Of a DNA stretch of 64,000 nucleotides, positions 25,799 to 38,897 are shown in pieces; within the stretch, counting starts at the first letter, position 1; every line of letters begins with the position of its first letter. The DNA comes from Larimichthys crocea (taxonomy: Eukaryota; Chordata; Actinopteri; Sciaenidae), in contig NC_040018.1 in NCBI RefSeq assembly GCF_000972845.2, forward strand, positions 12,125,157 through 12,189,156, read 5' to 3'. Below the pieces are notes generated by a model, which saw only the letters and a program-made list of their open reading frames with translations, had not been told where the DNA came from and searched no databases. The translations under genes and the position numbers were made by a program.

Positions 25799-25940
25799 TC
25801 CGAAGCTGATCTGTTAACCTCATACTGGAAGCTAACCTGTTCGGTCTCCTGAGCCAGCCAAAAAGATCAGTGAGGGGAAGTGAATAACACTCAGTGCTCA
25901 CCACTGGGAGGTTCTTGAGCAAGGCAGTAACATCAGACTG
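25799..25940 (-). repeat. diverged teleost interspersed repeat fragment
   Basis: Read on the minus strand, this piece gives TTGCTCAAGAACCTCCCAGT, then an AGTGTTATTCACTTCCCC segment, then TTTTTGGCTGGCTCAGGAGA and CCGAACAGGTTAGCTTCCAG. This order recalls a common fish repeat with TTGCTCAAGGGCACCTC, a CACTTTCCC segment and a GATCGAACC-type end. Divergence is high, so the family call is tentative. A 111-codon open frame across it is incidental. Confidence 0.35.
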
Positions 25941-26489
25941 CGGGTTGTACAGGAAACCTCCCTGCAGTATTGGCAAAAAGGGCATACTCTGTGAACCTAC
26001 CCATGGTAAATAGATTGATCTGTGAGCTAATAAAAACAAATCCTGTTTACATCTTAGTACCCAATGCACCTGTAAAAGGCAGCACAAGGGCCCTGTGCAA
26101 CTGACTCTGAATAACACTTCCAATGGCTCTATCTCACTGTGTGTTTCAGAAAAAAAGAAAACGCTTTCCTCACAGGCCTTTTCACCCTTGAGGATTATTT
26201 CCTCCGAGGATCATTTTTCATGTACCAAATGTCGACTTGAGCCATCCCACATGTGAACCTTTAATGAACTCCAACAGTAGCTGCAGATAAACCTCATCAT
26301 GTAAAAGAGAGCGAAAGTTTCTCATAACTTCAGCAGTAAACTGAAGAGGCTGTTCATTAGAACATAAGAAATATCTAACCATTAACCTTTTTTCATGTAT
26401 ATAGTATAGTAATTTTAGCCTTTCAGTCCACTGAAAAATCATATAGTTTTGAAGTTGTACTAGAACGCATACACTATATTGATATTCAG

Positions 26490-26511
26490 GCAGGAATAGA
26501 ATTCAATATGT
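26490..26511 (+). repeat. 22-bp dispersed direct repeat, copy 2
   Basis: Matches 22799-22820 at 21 of 22 bases, same orientation, 3.7 kb away. Confidence 0.7.
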
Positions 26512-29500
26512 CATTCCCAAACATTTCCTCCAGAGAATCACTCCTTTCTCTATAATTTCCATAGAAATTTTGTGTGCAAATGCGGTAATAGACACATTTA
26601 TAACATCAAAAGGATTCAATTTTCTTTTCAATCACATAACAGTATGAATAGCTTTTTCCATTGAATCTAACAACGAGAGGCCATTACCACATGCTAAAGG
26701 ATGGGTTGCCGCCACTTGCTTTTATGAAAGTGTGTCAAACAATTTTTCATGTCACACATTTGTTCTAACCAAACGGGGCCTGTCAAACTGGTTTATTTCT
26801 AATTTGTCAGGCAGAGGTCATTTTTATTTTCAATTGGTGTCTGCAATCATCAGTGATGCATATAGAGACTGTATGTACATATACATTTTTTTTAATGAAG
26901 ACTTTTATTTTAGCCTCTTTAATACATCAACTCCTCTCTTAGAGAGTTCACAAAGCACTGTGATGACAACTGGAGTCAGCTAATTGCAGCTGCTAAATTA
27001 TTTGGAAATGATGACATGCAAAGCAAGACTGTGAGTGCTACACACTGAGCATTTTGCTGGCTGTGGATGTGGCCAGTGTTCAAATAGATGGGTGATAAAA
27101 GCAAATATTTTCACCTCAGTCGTGTAATGGCTCCGTTTGGAGCACTTTGTAGAAAAGGTTTGCAGTAAATGGCTGGAAAAGGGTGAGTTGCTCATCTTTC
27201 AAGCATATTGTAGCTGGACCATTCCGCTCAGGCTTTTTGTGCTGCTGCACTGGAATCAATTCACATGAAGCAATTTAAGTGTATGATCAACATGTAAAAG
27301 AGAAAGGACAGGAAAAAACTGTAGACTCAACTGTTTCACTATAAATATAATTATGGAAAAATTCTAAGCAGTCTCAATACTTATATCATATTTTAGAATT
27401 GATGTCAGTATAATGATTATTATATCATGATTGCTCATTCTTATGTGAACTACATTAAAATTATTAAACTTCTCATGTCCAATAATCTTCTTAGATACGT
27501 GCCAGTTATGGAATCATTGCCCATGTTTCCCGTTTTAATGTATTTACTGGACCCGGACAATCCAATCTGTACCTGAATGTGACAGGCTGAGCTTCCCGCC
27601 AATAAAGCAAACGCTCTCCAGAAGACTTACATCAGTTTAATCATGTTTTTACTCACACTTACATTTTTAATCTACATCATTGTAACTTAATAAAATAGTT
27701 AGGAATTTGGCAGATTGTCCTACAAAACTCCTGCTGAACATCACAGTAAAAAATTAAAAATTAAAAATGAATAGAAACGTCACAAAATCCATTCTCACCT
27801 AAATGCCAAGTTGTCAAAGGCTTTCTTCAGGTATTTGAGGTGGGTATTAGAATATATAATAGTAATATATAATATAATAGTAAAGAAAAGTCAAAGAGTG
27901 TTGATGAGTTGATGGGTGGGCTCAGTCTGTTTTCGCAGGCAGGGAAGCCAGTGAGGGATCTTTTCTTTACTTTCTTTTAAAATGTACTAATTTTACCGGA
28001 ACATTGCATATTGATCAAAATCACAGTAAATGAGCCAGAGTCAGCCATGAGTCTAAGTTTCAAATGCTTTGACCTTGTTGCTGCACTTGCAATTCCTACT
28101 CCGTCACCCTCTTGGTGAAGCTCCTTAACGGCAGCTGAAAAACACAACACCATGTGCACCATGCCAATCTCTCCCTCCCAAGGGCAACCATAACATTACA
28201 GAGTTAAGTGGTGGGCATCCAGTGGATTGGAATATGCCAAAATCTGTCTCTCTCTATGACTTCACAATAGGGTAAGGCGCCAGTAATGATTACAACTGCA
28301 CAGTAGAATATTAAAGGGTGCAGTTGGCTCATGCTATTGAAGTGAGGAAGTACGTGGCAGTGTGAAGACGGCATAGTTAACAAGTGAAGCTCTTATTGAG
28401 AAGATGTTACTGATGACAATGTAGTTCCTTAATGTCACAATTATCTAATCTGTTTGTTTGGATTGAATATACGCAACTATTTGTTTCATGTATATTCAGT
28501 GTTTTGTGTCTGAGTATTAGCCTGGGGACATTGTTGGCATATGTCAAGTATCTCTGTCTCAAGCTGATGTAATAGTTGTAGATTTATAAATCTAACTTTG
28601 ATTTTAAGATAACACATATATAGATTTTTTTTAAACTGGTATATTTATTCAATGTGACTATTTATTCCATGGCTCAAAACAAGTCCATATCCATGAGTAT
28701 GGATTCTGCGAATTCTACGGAGAATTAGTTGTATAAGGGAATATCATTGTATCCCAATTATACAGTTGGAGCCGATTTACTCATTTATTTATGCGTCCCA
28801 GTGTGGCTCAGATACGATGTCTCCTTCATCCCCAGTGGATGTCTCTGCTTAGATATTATTCTTGACTATTCTTTTTTCGATCAAACAACTCATTGAATTA
28901 GAAAAAATGTCTCAGTTCATTGATGTAGTGCAACACAGCCTAAAGACAGACTGTGACTGAATTTACGGATGTTTTATGTGAGCAATGAGGTTTTCATAAT
29001 TGCATGAAACATCTCAATATCCAAACACAATGCTGAGGGACTTGAGCCTTCCAACTGAAGCATGGAACCGCGATCTGCTCAGTGCCAATCTGAGAAACAG
29101 CTGCACGTGTCAGATATACTTAAAAGTGACTATACCCTTTGTGAAAGATAAAGCGGATGGTAATGAATTATGAGTGAGCGGGAAATACCGACAGCACAAC
29201 CAACTCGGTGTTCCAAGTTGTTGTATGATCTAATTAAATGTCACTGTAGCCTACCACTACAATTAGAAATGCATGCTAATGAGTGTGAATGAATGTTCTA
29301 CCTTTTATATTGTTGTTTGATATGTTGACATTTCTTAGCATTATGTCACGGCAGATGTTTTTACAACACACAAAAGGACATTCATATATATTATTTCCCC
29401 TTTTTCCAAGAAGAGGTTTAGAATTTTGCAATCGGAAATGTGTTATTTCCAGGCTACTTTAGTTTGTTCTGCCCCATGAGACAGGCTTACTGGAGCTAAG

Positions 29501-30292
29501 GGAAAACATGAATGCCATTGCACCTGACAGCATGTTGACTTTAATTCTCATTGTAGTGACAAGGGAGGTACTTCAGAGTGGATAATTGTATCTTAGGTCT
29601 CCTGCATGCTGCTTATTATTGATTCATAGAGAACGGTATGAACTCCTTGTATAAACGTATAAAAATTCATTTAAGTGTCCATTTTCCTTTCGTAAAATCG
29701 CAGCTGCAGCTATCTGCTTTTGTCACTTCCAGTCCTGCGCTCTGCCAGCTCAGCTTTTAAGGCTCTGGCAGGCAGGATGGAGTTTATATTCAACAAAGCT
29801 GACAGGTTGGACAGTAATGCAGTTGTCTGGGCTTTTATTTCTTACTTGGGATTGGATTTTGAAAACCACAACACATTAGAATGGAGTGCTTTCCGACATG
29901 CCCTACATGAAAGTTGAACTGCAGCAGCGCACAACAAGACATACAGTAAAAAGCCTGTCTTCTAGTTTTGAAGGAGGTCTCCAGGTTAAAATGAAATGTG
30001 GATAAACTTTTAGAAAGTTTTAGACATTACTTCACTGAGGTGGAGCATGTAACCTGAATATTTTCCATTTAAAACATTACACTAAGCATTAGGCCACATG
30101 TTTTTACAATACAGACCAAACAACATGATGGTTTTGCTACTTTATTGCGTTTACAGTAGTGAGGCTTAAAATCCAAAGAAAAATGTAAAAAAAAAAATTT
30201 TTTAATGTTCTGAATGCGGTGCAATGTATCCAAAATGAAGTTCACTCTGCAACGAGTATGAATGAGTTCTCTTTAAAAGGCTCCAATCAGAA

Positions 30293-30345
30293 CCTTAGCC
30301 TGATGGTGGTGATAAAGAAAACATCAGGCTATTACCAAAATATAT
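30293..30345 (+). repeat. short fragment of a teleost repeat
   Basis: AGCCTGATGGTGGTGATAAA followed by ACATCAGGCTATTACCAAA resembles the 'CTGATGGTGGCGCTAGA ... GGATCACCAAAG' portion of an abundant fish repeat. Only about 50 bases are recognisable. Confidence 0.3.
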
Positions 30346-33300
30346 ATAGTCGCATAAATAAATTTTAATGGTAATTATGTTAAATTAATAATTGTATTTG
30401 CCTTGGACCCAAATAGAAAAAAGTAAGGCCACCACTATTGAGACTCACCTTTAAAGAAAGACCAAATATATACATATGTTTTTTAAATGTATGGCAATTT
30501 ATATAGCAGTTGTAGAGGTCTTTCTTTGACCGAAGTGTTAGACAGACTGATCTACTGCCTCACCAACATGGTTACCCTTAGGTCCAAGTACCTTTCATTT
30601 CACCATAAATGTGCCCAAAGTCATAGCTACTTCCATTGCATGGTCGATGGTGTATTGCTTTCTGAATACTGACAGTCAAATCTCTGTTTTTTTAAGGAGC
30701 ACCAAAGCAAACAGCTTGTATTACAATAAAGACATGGTCTTGGATCTCATGGCTTAAGGACCTCTTGGTTTCCATTTGTGCATGCAGCATTATAATATAA
30801 CCCCATCTATAATCATCCTGTCTTGATTTAAGGAGTGCTGAAACGTCCCTTCCACCCTCTCTTAATTGGGTCATCAACTAAACTAATTAATGCTTATGAA
30901 AAACAATGCATGGAAGTTTGCATTTGCAAAAAGGAAGAACGATTGCAGTTGAAGGAAATACATCTGTTACAGCTGTTGTGATTCAAACATGGTGAATTCA
31001 ATTCAAAGCTTCTAAGAGCTTAGAATTAAAAATATTTTTGTGTGTCATTTTTTTGTCACCATTCTGGTCACCATTGTATATTGTTGTATGCAAGCTTATG
31101 TGAGCCAAACAGCAGGCTTTGAGGTTACCTCCAAAGGGTCTTCCAGTGTAATAAGAACACAGAGGTTTACTGGTTACCCAAAGCTGGGGGGCAAAGTGAA
31201 CCCGGCTGCCAGGCAGCTGGTCCTCTTCACATTCACTTATGGGGACACCCGCAAAAAGCAAGCCCACACTACAGCTGGAAACCATCAGGATGAAAAGTTG
31301 AGACTATGGGCCTTCCCTCCTTTGCTAAATCCTCCCTGTGCCCAATGACTGTCTTGGCACAGTCTTTTATTTGCTCATGTAAATGTGTCATTCTCAATTT
31401 ATTCTTCTCATTTTCTAAAGGATAAAGGAATTAACCAGACATGTTCTCGAACTGAAAGCCTAGTTTATTTGATTTAGCCTTTTGATTGATCAGACATGAA
31501 AATACATGTGTCACTAGATTGATTTTATCCTCATGACAATTTCCCACGCTTGAATTATTTGATTTGACCTGAGGCTACAGCACATCACAACCCCTTTTTG
31601 TGACATTTGTTAAGGCTCCATTACAATATACACATTCATTATAACTCAGACATTGCTACACTGACCAAAATATCTTTAAAAGATGCAAATGTTACATTTC
31701 TAGAATGAAGAACTGAGTATGAGAAAGAAAGAAACAACCAATACAGAAACAAGAAACAGATAATGATCCAATTTTTGGGGGGGCAATGATGAATGAGAAT
31801 AGCCAACAACAATTGCTTCAATAGGGAAATAGGAAATTACTAAGTATCCTCTGCCTAGTCCATCAATGTGGCTGGGACATGAACCAAGACTTCCTGAATT
31901 GACAGGAAGCCATACACATGTTGCCACTGAGTGATGGAGTGTGTACAGGAAAAGGGCGGGGCTGGTGGAGGCTTGTGGACCTGGCATGCCCAGACAAAAA
32001 CATTGTGTGATGAGCGCTACTCAGTGTGTTTAGAGCCTGGGATGGCCATTCATCCACACCAGTTAGGCCTCCATGGCAGTGATTAGCATTGTCATCCTCA
32101 TTTCCAGGCCCTCTATGCAGATGGCCCGCATGCTGGAGGTGCCAGCGTAAGAGTGGCTGTTCTCTCTCACATAATCACTCTCTGGCCTCTGCTCTCATCG
32201 GCCCTCTTTATTTCCATAAAAAGTATTCTAGGAAAATTTGTATGGCCGTTTTATGTTCCTTCATTATAGCTCTGGATTATCAAGAATAGACTTGCCAGAA
32301 CCCGTGCACTGATGGATGTTTCTGTGGTACTGATGACGCAATTGTGGTGTTTCTTTTGAGTTATTCGTATTGGCATGGCCAACATTTGATCTTTTTAATC
32401 AAGTAAAATCAGTTTTATGCTGCAATATAAAAACACATAGCTGTAGAAGATGACAGTTTAGTGCAGCAGAGGGAGAGGTCTGATCAGCACACTGCCTGGG
32501 GCACTACAGGGCTGCCGTGGGCTCTTTCGCGGCCTCTTTAGAAATACACAGCAATTAGGCCCCACTACGAGGCCTGTGGAGAAGAAAGTACTGCAGACAA
32601 ACAAGATATGGCATGTCAGTTTGATACCACACCACCACACACAAATGTCTGATAAACCTATTTAAAACCATTGACAACAACCTTTGACTTACATGGCCTT
32701 CCTTTGCTCCTCTATACGCCTCCTTGCTCTTCCTCTCCTCTCCAAGATGATAGGCCTAATAATTAAAGCAATTCTGTATGGGGTGGAGAGCTCCAGAGCA
32801 TCTGTGTGTGTCAGACTCCTGACATGATACAGAGGGACAGCACAACTATTAAATATCCATCATGCCACGCCACATCAGTTCTAATGCAATCAGAAACACA
32901 TGAGTACGTCGGCTAAGTCCCCTTCCATCCACAATGATTAAAGAAGTCTTTAATTTCAAAGACAAATAAAAAATGCAGGATCATTTTATCAAAAATGTAA
33001 ATGACCTGTCTCTTTGCATGACACTTACTGGTGACAGAGTTGGAGCTAATACGAGAGTCTGTATACTACTGTGAGCAGCGAGGAACTACGCTCTCGATGG
33101 CCATTATTCTAATAAGATGTTAGTGTCCCATGCTGTATGCTCCTTAACTCATCCGTCTCGTTCATCTTACATGTCGGAAAGATAAAAGGTAGACAGAACA
33201 AAAGCACTCATAGAAGACACACTAGGACAGGAGAGGACACAGATTGCCATTTTGCCACTAAGGGACAAAAAAGTGATACAATTAAGGAGACATTGTCTCC

Positions 33301-35506
33301 TCACAGCATGACATTGACTCCCCTATGAAACTGGACTGAACTGTATTAGATTTACCAACTGGACTGCAGGTAGGTAGGACTGAGGAATAGGATTATTATT
33401 AAAATAATTACAAGAAGAATTACAGTGTTTACAAATTTTTACCTGCAAAGTGAAATTTTGATTCTAACCTTTAATAATTGTGCTTTGCTCTGTGGAACTA
33501 CAAGATATAGAAAGAACTATTTTATAATTATAGAAACAGTTTTTAGGCTTCTTTCTCTGTTATCCTCAATTATTTGAAATAGCTTAATAATTTTACTTGT
33601 CTTGTCGGTGCTTGGATTTTTTGGCCCATGGGAAAAAATACTCTAGAAAGCAAACCATTCAATTAAGAGAGAACATTTAGCATTGTGAAACCAAAATGAA
33701 GGTCCTACTTAAATCCATGTGGGGGATAAAGGACATAACAGTAATTGTACTTGACATTTGAATTTGACAGCAAAGGTGGAAGGATATACGACAACACAGT
33801 TAGTGTGCAGGAACTGCAGGGGGATGTCAAAACTGGCTTATATTCAGCGCAGCCCATCACCTCCACTGCTCTCATGTTTATGTAGAGAAAGACTGAACTC
33901 TTTTGATTCTACAGTGAAGCTTTTGATTTGGTGTTGAGTGTCTGCTGGCAGCCTTTCAACACTGTACTTCGGGTTCAGGCATTCACTAATCAAGCTCAGG
34001 TGGGGCAGGGCATGGGGTGTGAGTGTGGATGACAAATGTATGGAGCTGGTAAAAAGGATTATTTGGGGAGGCACATCACCTCTTTTAGTTAAGACAGCTT
34101 TCCGTGGTCCCTTGGCATGTCCCTGTGTTACCCCACAAGCCACAACCCTTTGCTTGATGTACATGTAAGTGCTGTCTCTGCCAAACAGAGGCGCTGGGAG
34201 CATTTTGGAAGGCTGATGAATACATTACATATTCACCCAAACTTGATTCAGACATAAACAACTTTAAAGTGCATCTTTTTTGGTAAAAGAAGATCAGGAA
34301 GTGCCTTGTCAACAACTCCAATCTGTCTTTGATGCAAGTTTCTCCAAAGTTTCTATGAGCTTTAAAAATCATATTTTTTGACAAAAGCTTTTTACTCCGA
34401 ATATTGTGAGGAGCAGCAATACAGTATCTATTATTGTTATTTACGACTGCAATAAGCCATATAAAATGTTTAAATAAAACACAATCAATAAACAGAATCT
34501 ACAAACATGTGAATCAAGACTTTTTTTGCAACTTATCTGACCAATTTCCAACAATTCATCTATTACTTTTCAGTTCAATATGGAAATATGCAGTCCTAAT
34601 GTATTATATTTTTGAGTGATAATCAATGTTTGAAAAAAAAGAAATATTCAAATACATATATCTACTGAACAAATGTGTTTCTTTTATTAGTGATTTGGTT
34701 TAATCGACCAAGTCAGAAAGTCAAAACACACCAGATTTCACAACTTTGAACTTGCCCAACCTAATAGAGACTGCTCGTCCTGACTTTACGGTTACTGAAC
34801 ATTTACTCAGCCTCCAAACTTATTCACACAATGTACAAGAACCAGCACAAATCACTACAATGGTCCCGGCCTCAGGACAGAAGAGCTGAGTGGATAAAGT
34901 TTATTTTTGATGGCAACGTGTGCGTATTTTACTACAGGCTGTTAACAGTTCAAGCTCGGTGATGGATCAAAAATATTACCGGCTGTCTGTGACCCAATGA
35001 GATCACACTTGAAAGCTGTATGTTTTGGCATGTTTTATGTTGATTTAGAGTCCATTTTGATGGTTAGTCTGCTGAACTTGGCTTTAGCATGTTGCGGGAC
35101 TAAGTGGCTATTCCCTCTGGTTTGGGTGATGTTGGAATAATGTTATATTGAGGGACAGTCAAGAGAAACCGTGTGAATGTTGAGACTAATTTGAAGCCAA
35201 TGATATAACAAGAGCGGTAGGTTGGATGCCGGTCGCTGTTTTTCATGTGGCTTTTTGGGTAGCTTCATACAGCCTGTTTTGCTCCACAGTCTTCGTCAGT
35301 ATGTGTGTATACTTGATAGACATTCCTTGAAAGTACCAATATACTTACATGTGAAGAAATGTTCAAACTGTAGAAATGAATGTGTTTTGTAACGTTTGAT
35401 TAGCACCTAGCAGGTAAAGTGCACATAGTGTACTGTGGCCTATTTATCTATCATCATTATTATTATTTTTTATTTATTAAATCTCAAGAAAACTTGCAGA
35501 TCCCCC

Positions 35507-35582
35507 CCATCAACCAATCGATTAGTTGAAGAATTTTAGAATTTTAGTCGACCAAGATTTTCTTTGGTTATCTACAGCCCTA
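35507..35582. repeat. possible terminal fragment of a decayed DNA transposon
   Basis: ATCGATTAGTTGAAG, TTTTAGTCGACCAAGATT and CTACAGCCCTA resemble the outer end of fish DNA-transposon repeats that start with TAGGGCTGTA on the opposite strand. A matching opposite end was not found upstream. Family and boundaries are uncertain. Confidence 0.3.
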
Positions 35583-35620
35583 AATACAGACAGCATGTCA
35601 AAAGCACTGTTTTATGACAT

Positions 35621-35633
35621 CTCTTTCCTCCAC
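35621..35633 (+). repeat. target-site duplication, left copy
   Basis: CTCTTTCCTCCAC here matches CTCTTTCCGCCAC at 35828-35840 (12 of 13 bases) and the two flank the SINE exactly. Confidence 0.7.
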
Positions 35634-35827
35634 TTTTTAAAAAAAAAAATGTTTTATTTATTATTTTTGAGCTTTATTTTTGACAGAGACAGCTGAAGAG
35701 TGACAGGAATGTGGGGAAAGAGAGAGATGGGTGATGACATACAGCAAAGGGGCGATTCGAACCCTGGGCCACTGCTGAGCCGTCGTACATGGAGCGGATG
35801 CTCTACCAACTGAGCTAATCGAGACCC
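35634..35827 (-). mobile_element. tRNA-derived SINE, full-length-like, minus strand
   Basis: On the minus strand the element starts with a tRNA-like head. Its A box TAGCTCAGTTGG is at 35817-35806, followed by TAGAGC, and its B box GGTTCGAATC is at 35763-35754. The B box is followed by CCCCTTTGCTGTATGTCATC, a CTCTCTCTTTCC pyrimidine segment, TGTCACTCTTCAGCTGTC and an AATAAAGCTC segment, then an A/T-rich tail whose A-run is read as T on the minus strand. This organisation is that of the abundant percomorph tRNA-headed SINE family. The tail-side and head-side flanks carry a 13-bp duplication with one mismatch, as expected for LINE-driven insertion. The boxes are intact in sequence, so pol III transcription is conceivable but unproven. 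It is not a functional tRNA gene: the box spacing is too long and the acceptor stem is not formed. Confidence 0.85.
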
Positions 35828-35840
35828 CTCTTTCCGCCAC
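35828..35840 (+). repeat. target-site duplication, right copy
   Basis: CTCTTTCCGCCAC, matching the left copy with one mismatch, directly adjoins the 5' end of the minus-strand SINE. Confidence 0.7.
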
Positions 35841-38800
35841 GTTTAACTTGGCGGGTCAATAAAGAGAGTCAGTTCTTGGTGTGAAAGGTTTTTTAACCTG
35901 TGAATGTAATAGTTTTGTTGATAAAATAAAGCTTTTACAGAGGGAATCTCAACCATCATCTTCATAACTTCAACAATTCCTTGTTCCTGATCAAGAGATT
36001 TCTTCATTTTCTACAATCTAATGACAAACTCCCATGCAGTACTGAAGCTCATCCCACTCACAAAAACACAAATTAGCCCTGGATCTACTTGTGGGGGTGC
36101 CATACTATCGATTAGGGATGTAAAGCAATGAATGGAAACAGTTCCATGTAGAGGGGCATGCAGGGTCAAACGCAGGGGTACTGTTATTCAGGAGGGTCCC
36201 AGACAACATTAGCAAGTATCTCACCTAGAGATCCCCCAAATGATCTACTGAGCCTGTCAACTACAGGATGGGGGTGAAGGGTGCAGGGTAGCAAGTCAGT
36301 TAACATGACGAAGGAGCCATAGAGATAAATCACAATTCACTCAGGGAGCAGTCACACTCAATGACATATTCACTGGCTGGCTCTACAGCTCATTTGATAA
36401 CGCTCTTGCCACGTCATTCATTTCTCTGAAGGATGAAAGGGAGGCTGAAAATGTCATCAGCTCACTGAGGCAGGGACGCCAGTGACTCAGAATAAAGAGG
36501 GAGGGAGGTGCCTCATAATTAATTAAGTTTTTTAACCCTGCTACAGCCAGGGAGACATCCCACTATTTTCCGGGGGTCTTTCAATTAGACATGCGTTGTA
36601 ATTAAATGCTGTGTCACAGTGCTGTTGGAGCTTGCCAGATTTATGTCCCAGGATGAGTTACTGCCATTCATTATCATGATGGATAGCGCAGCGTAAAAGG
36701 AATATTGTTAGGGTCCCTTTAGGAAAGCTGTAGCAATTGCATAATAATAGAAATATCTCTTATTCTTGTCACCTCTTCCATTCACCATACGGAAACGGCT
36801 ATATTTCAAACTGCTGTAGGTTGGCAGACTTTCTTGCAGAGATCAGTAACGTTAAACTTAAACAGTTTGACACAAATGTTGGAACTTTATAGATAAATCT
36901 ACCACGTCAAGTAAATTAGTTTTTAATGAATGTCTTCATTCATAGATCCTTGAATGAACAGCGGTTATCATCAGCATTTTTGCTCAAGTTGTACTTAAAT
37001 AAAATAAACAATTCAAATTCAGAATGGTTGTTCAATCCATATCCTAGTGGAAAGCATCTTTTTTTAATGACCATGTGGTGTGATAATCTGAACATTGAGG
37101 AGGGACAAGATGAAAATAGTGAACATGGCCTCCAAAATCCACAAAAGCAGCTAAATGATGAACTCTTAAAAGTAAAACTGACTGGGTTATTAACAACCCT
37201 TCTAACCCACTGTGCAGTGAACTTGAACTTTTACCTTCAAGGAGATGTTGTTAATTACCAATGGCTAACAGAAACATCTACAAGAAATCCTTTGTGCTGT
37301 CAAGCTAATAAATGAAAGTTTCCTGTAGATTTGTGTATTGTGAGATCTATTTTCACGTTTTTATGTTTGGTCTTATGGTAAAACTGAAGATAAATTTACA
37401 CATTATGGACAATAAGGTTTTCATATTTGCAGGCATAATACTGAATCAAATACAGCACAGTCTCTTTTCTTAAGAGTCAAGAAAGACACACAGGATTAGA
37501 GTAGCTCCTAGGTACTCTGGCCTTACTACAACATGTGTGAAGTCCTTGAAGCCTGAAAATGTGGCAGTACAACAGAGGCAAAGCAGAGACATCTTTAGAC
37601 ATGTCTTCGGGACATGGTGTTGTCATCTTGACCGCACAACTTTTGTGTTAGATGTACTTTCAAGTCCAGAATGCCCACCTCACTTCAGAAAAGCTCCTGG
37701 TGCCAATCAGTGTCTCTCTTTGTGGCCAAAGATCACACACAACATGTTTAGTTTGTCTAGATCTCAGAGATCAGAACAACAGTGTACAGTGTGTACACGT
37801 TTCTTCATATAACAGTGCATTTAGTCTTCTTTATTTTTACTACAAAGAAAAAAAAGAACGCTTGACATGTATTGAAAACAAATATGTGCCGCCTGCATAT
37901 GCACTGAGAAATGCACGAGAGAAAGCGGGCTCCATGCTTTAAATGGTGACACAGAACTACAATATTTTGCATTCACACAGCTGGTGGCAGTTCACGTTAT
38001 GTATGCTCTAGTCACAGTTTAAGTGAAACATATACAGTGATTGCTTTTTGTATGGTGGCTCTTTTATAGGTATCTGTAATTTTACCTTGGCTGGCCTGGT
38101 AGAGGTGAGGATTGTGCCCCCAGAGCAACCAGCACAGACACCATGAGTGAGACCTTGGATAATTTATTCTGTGTGCCTCTTAAGTAGGTCAAAGAAAATG
38201 TATCATACCATAAACATCTGATGTGGCATTAGTCCTCTCCACTGACTTATTTAGGACACCTGCCAAAGAGTCACTACCACTTTAATAATAGTTTTACTGC
38301 TTTAAAGGTGAACTGTGGACTTTTAATGGTGTGTTCACGCAGAAATGAAAGCTGATTTGAATGCTGTGATTGACGTGACATGAATGACACAAATTTCACA
38401 AACAAAAGCAAAATGTATGTATTCCGGAGAGAGCGGAGGGACAGAGCCACAGGTTGGCAGCAGACAGCTGCTGAGCACCGCGGCTTCTGGAGGAAGAAAT
38501 ACCAACAGATTCTGCTGTGATCTAAACTTTTGAGGTTAAAACGTGGATTTATCATCACTCTGGCCACAGAGATGCCGACCTACACTGTCAGGTTTTATAA
38601 TACTGTCATTAGGCTCTCTTTGTCCATGCTGACAGGAGGGGAAATGTACTTTGATTCATGAACATACAGATAGGAGGAGGGGGAAAAAAGAGTTTCTGGT
38701 GAATGCTGAGTTCAGTCACAACCAGGTTAGCATAGCATAGCCCTGATCTAGGCCTGGGCAATATGACTTAATAATAATGACACAATGTTTTTAAGTTACG

Positions 38801-38897
38801 CCACAACCATTTTCTCTAAAATAACAGACGGTACACTCTAAAATAGTACAAATATATGATGATATGATGCATTGCTTTAGATTAAACTACCTGACAT
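35841..38897. other. noncoding stretch, mostly unique
   Basis: No gene is supported. A homeodomain-word cluster lies at 36.48-36.70 kb. A 129-codon open frame at 36926-37315 shows no recognisable domain. The part from about 38.30 to 38.90 kb is repeat-like in texture (GTGTGTTCACGC-type and GGCCTGGGCAATATGA words), but I cannot delimit an element. Confidence 0.5.
36480..36700. promoter_or_regulatory. candidate regulatory element, homeodomain-site cluster
   Basis: TAATTAATTAA lies at 36516-36526, CAATTAGA near 36582 and TAATTA at 36599-36604, followed by a TTATCATGATGG segment near 36671. Several homeodomain cores within about 90 bp of unique DNA make it an enhancer candidate. AT-rich DNA yields such words by chance, so support is weak. 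Confidence 0.2.

Larger units (their letters stand above)
25941..35620. other. noncoding stretch, mostly unique
   Basis: No gene is supported. The stretch contains AT-rich low-complexity patches (about 27745-27775, 27850-27890, 30186-30205) and a GC box-like GGGCGGGGC near 31956. A short decayed repeat lies near 30.3 kb. A possible terminal fragment of a DNA transposon sits near 35.51-35.58 kb. Open frames are short and overlap on both strands. Confidence 0.5.

Noticed and set aside
31950..31965. GGGCGGGGC GC box as a promoter
   Set aside because: It is isolated, with no CpG island, no downstream gene and no other promoter element.
35565..35582. TCTTTGGTTATCTA matches the first 14 bases of miR-9
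   Set aside because: The match breaks after 14 bases, no star strand or hairpin partner is nearby, and the sequence is part of a transposon-end-like repeat.
35754..35829. tRNA gene on the minus strand
   Set aside because: A and B boxes are present, but spacing is too long, no acceptor stem forms, and a SINE body, tail and target-site duplication follow.
36926..37315. 129-codon open frame, plus strand
   Set aside because: No family resemblance and AT-biased, low-structure composition.
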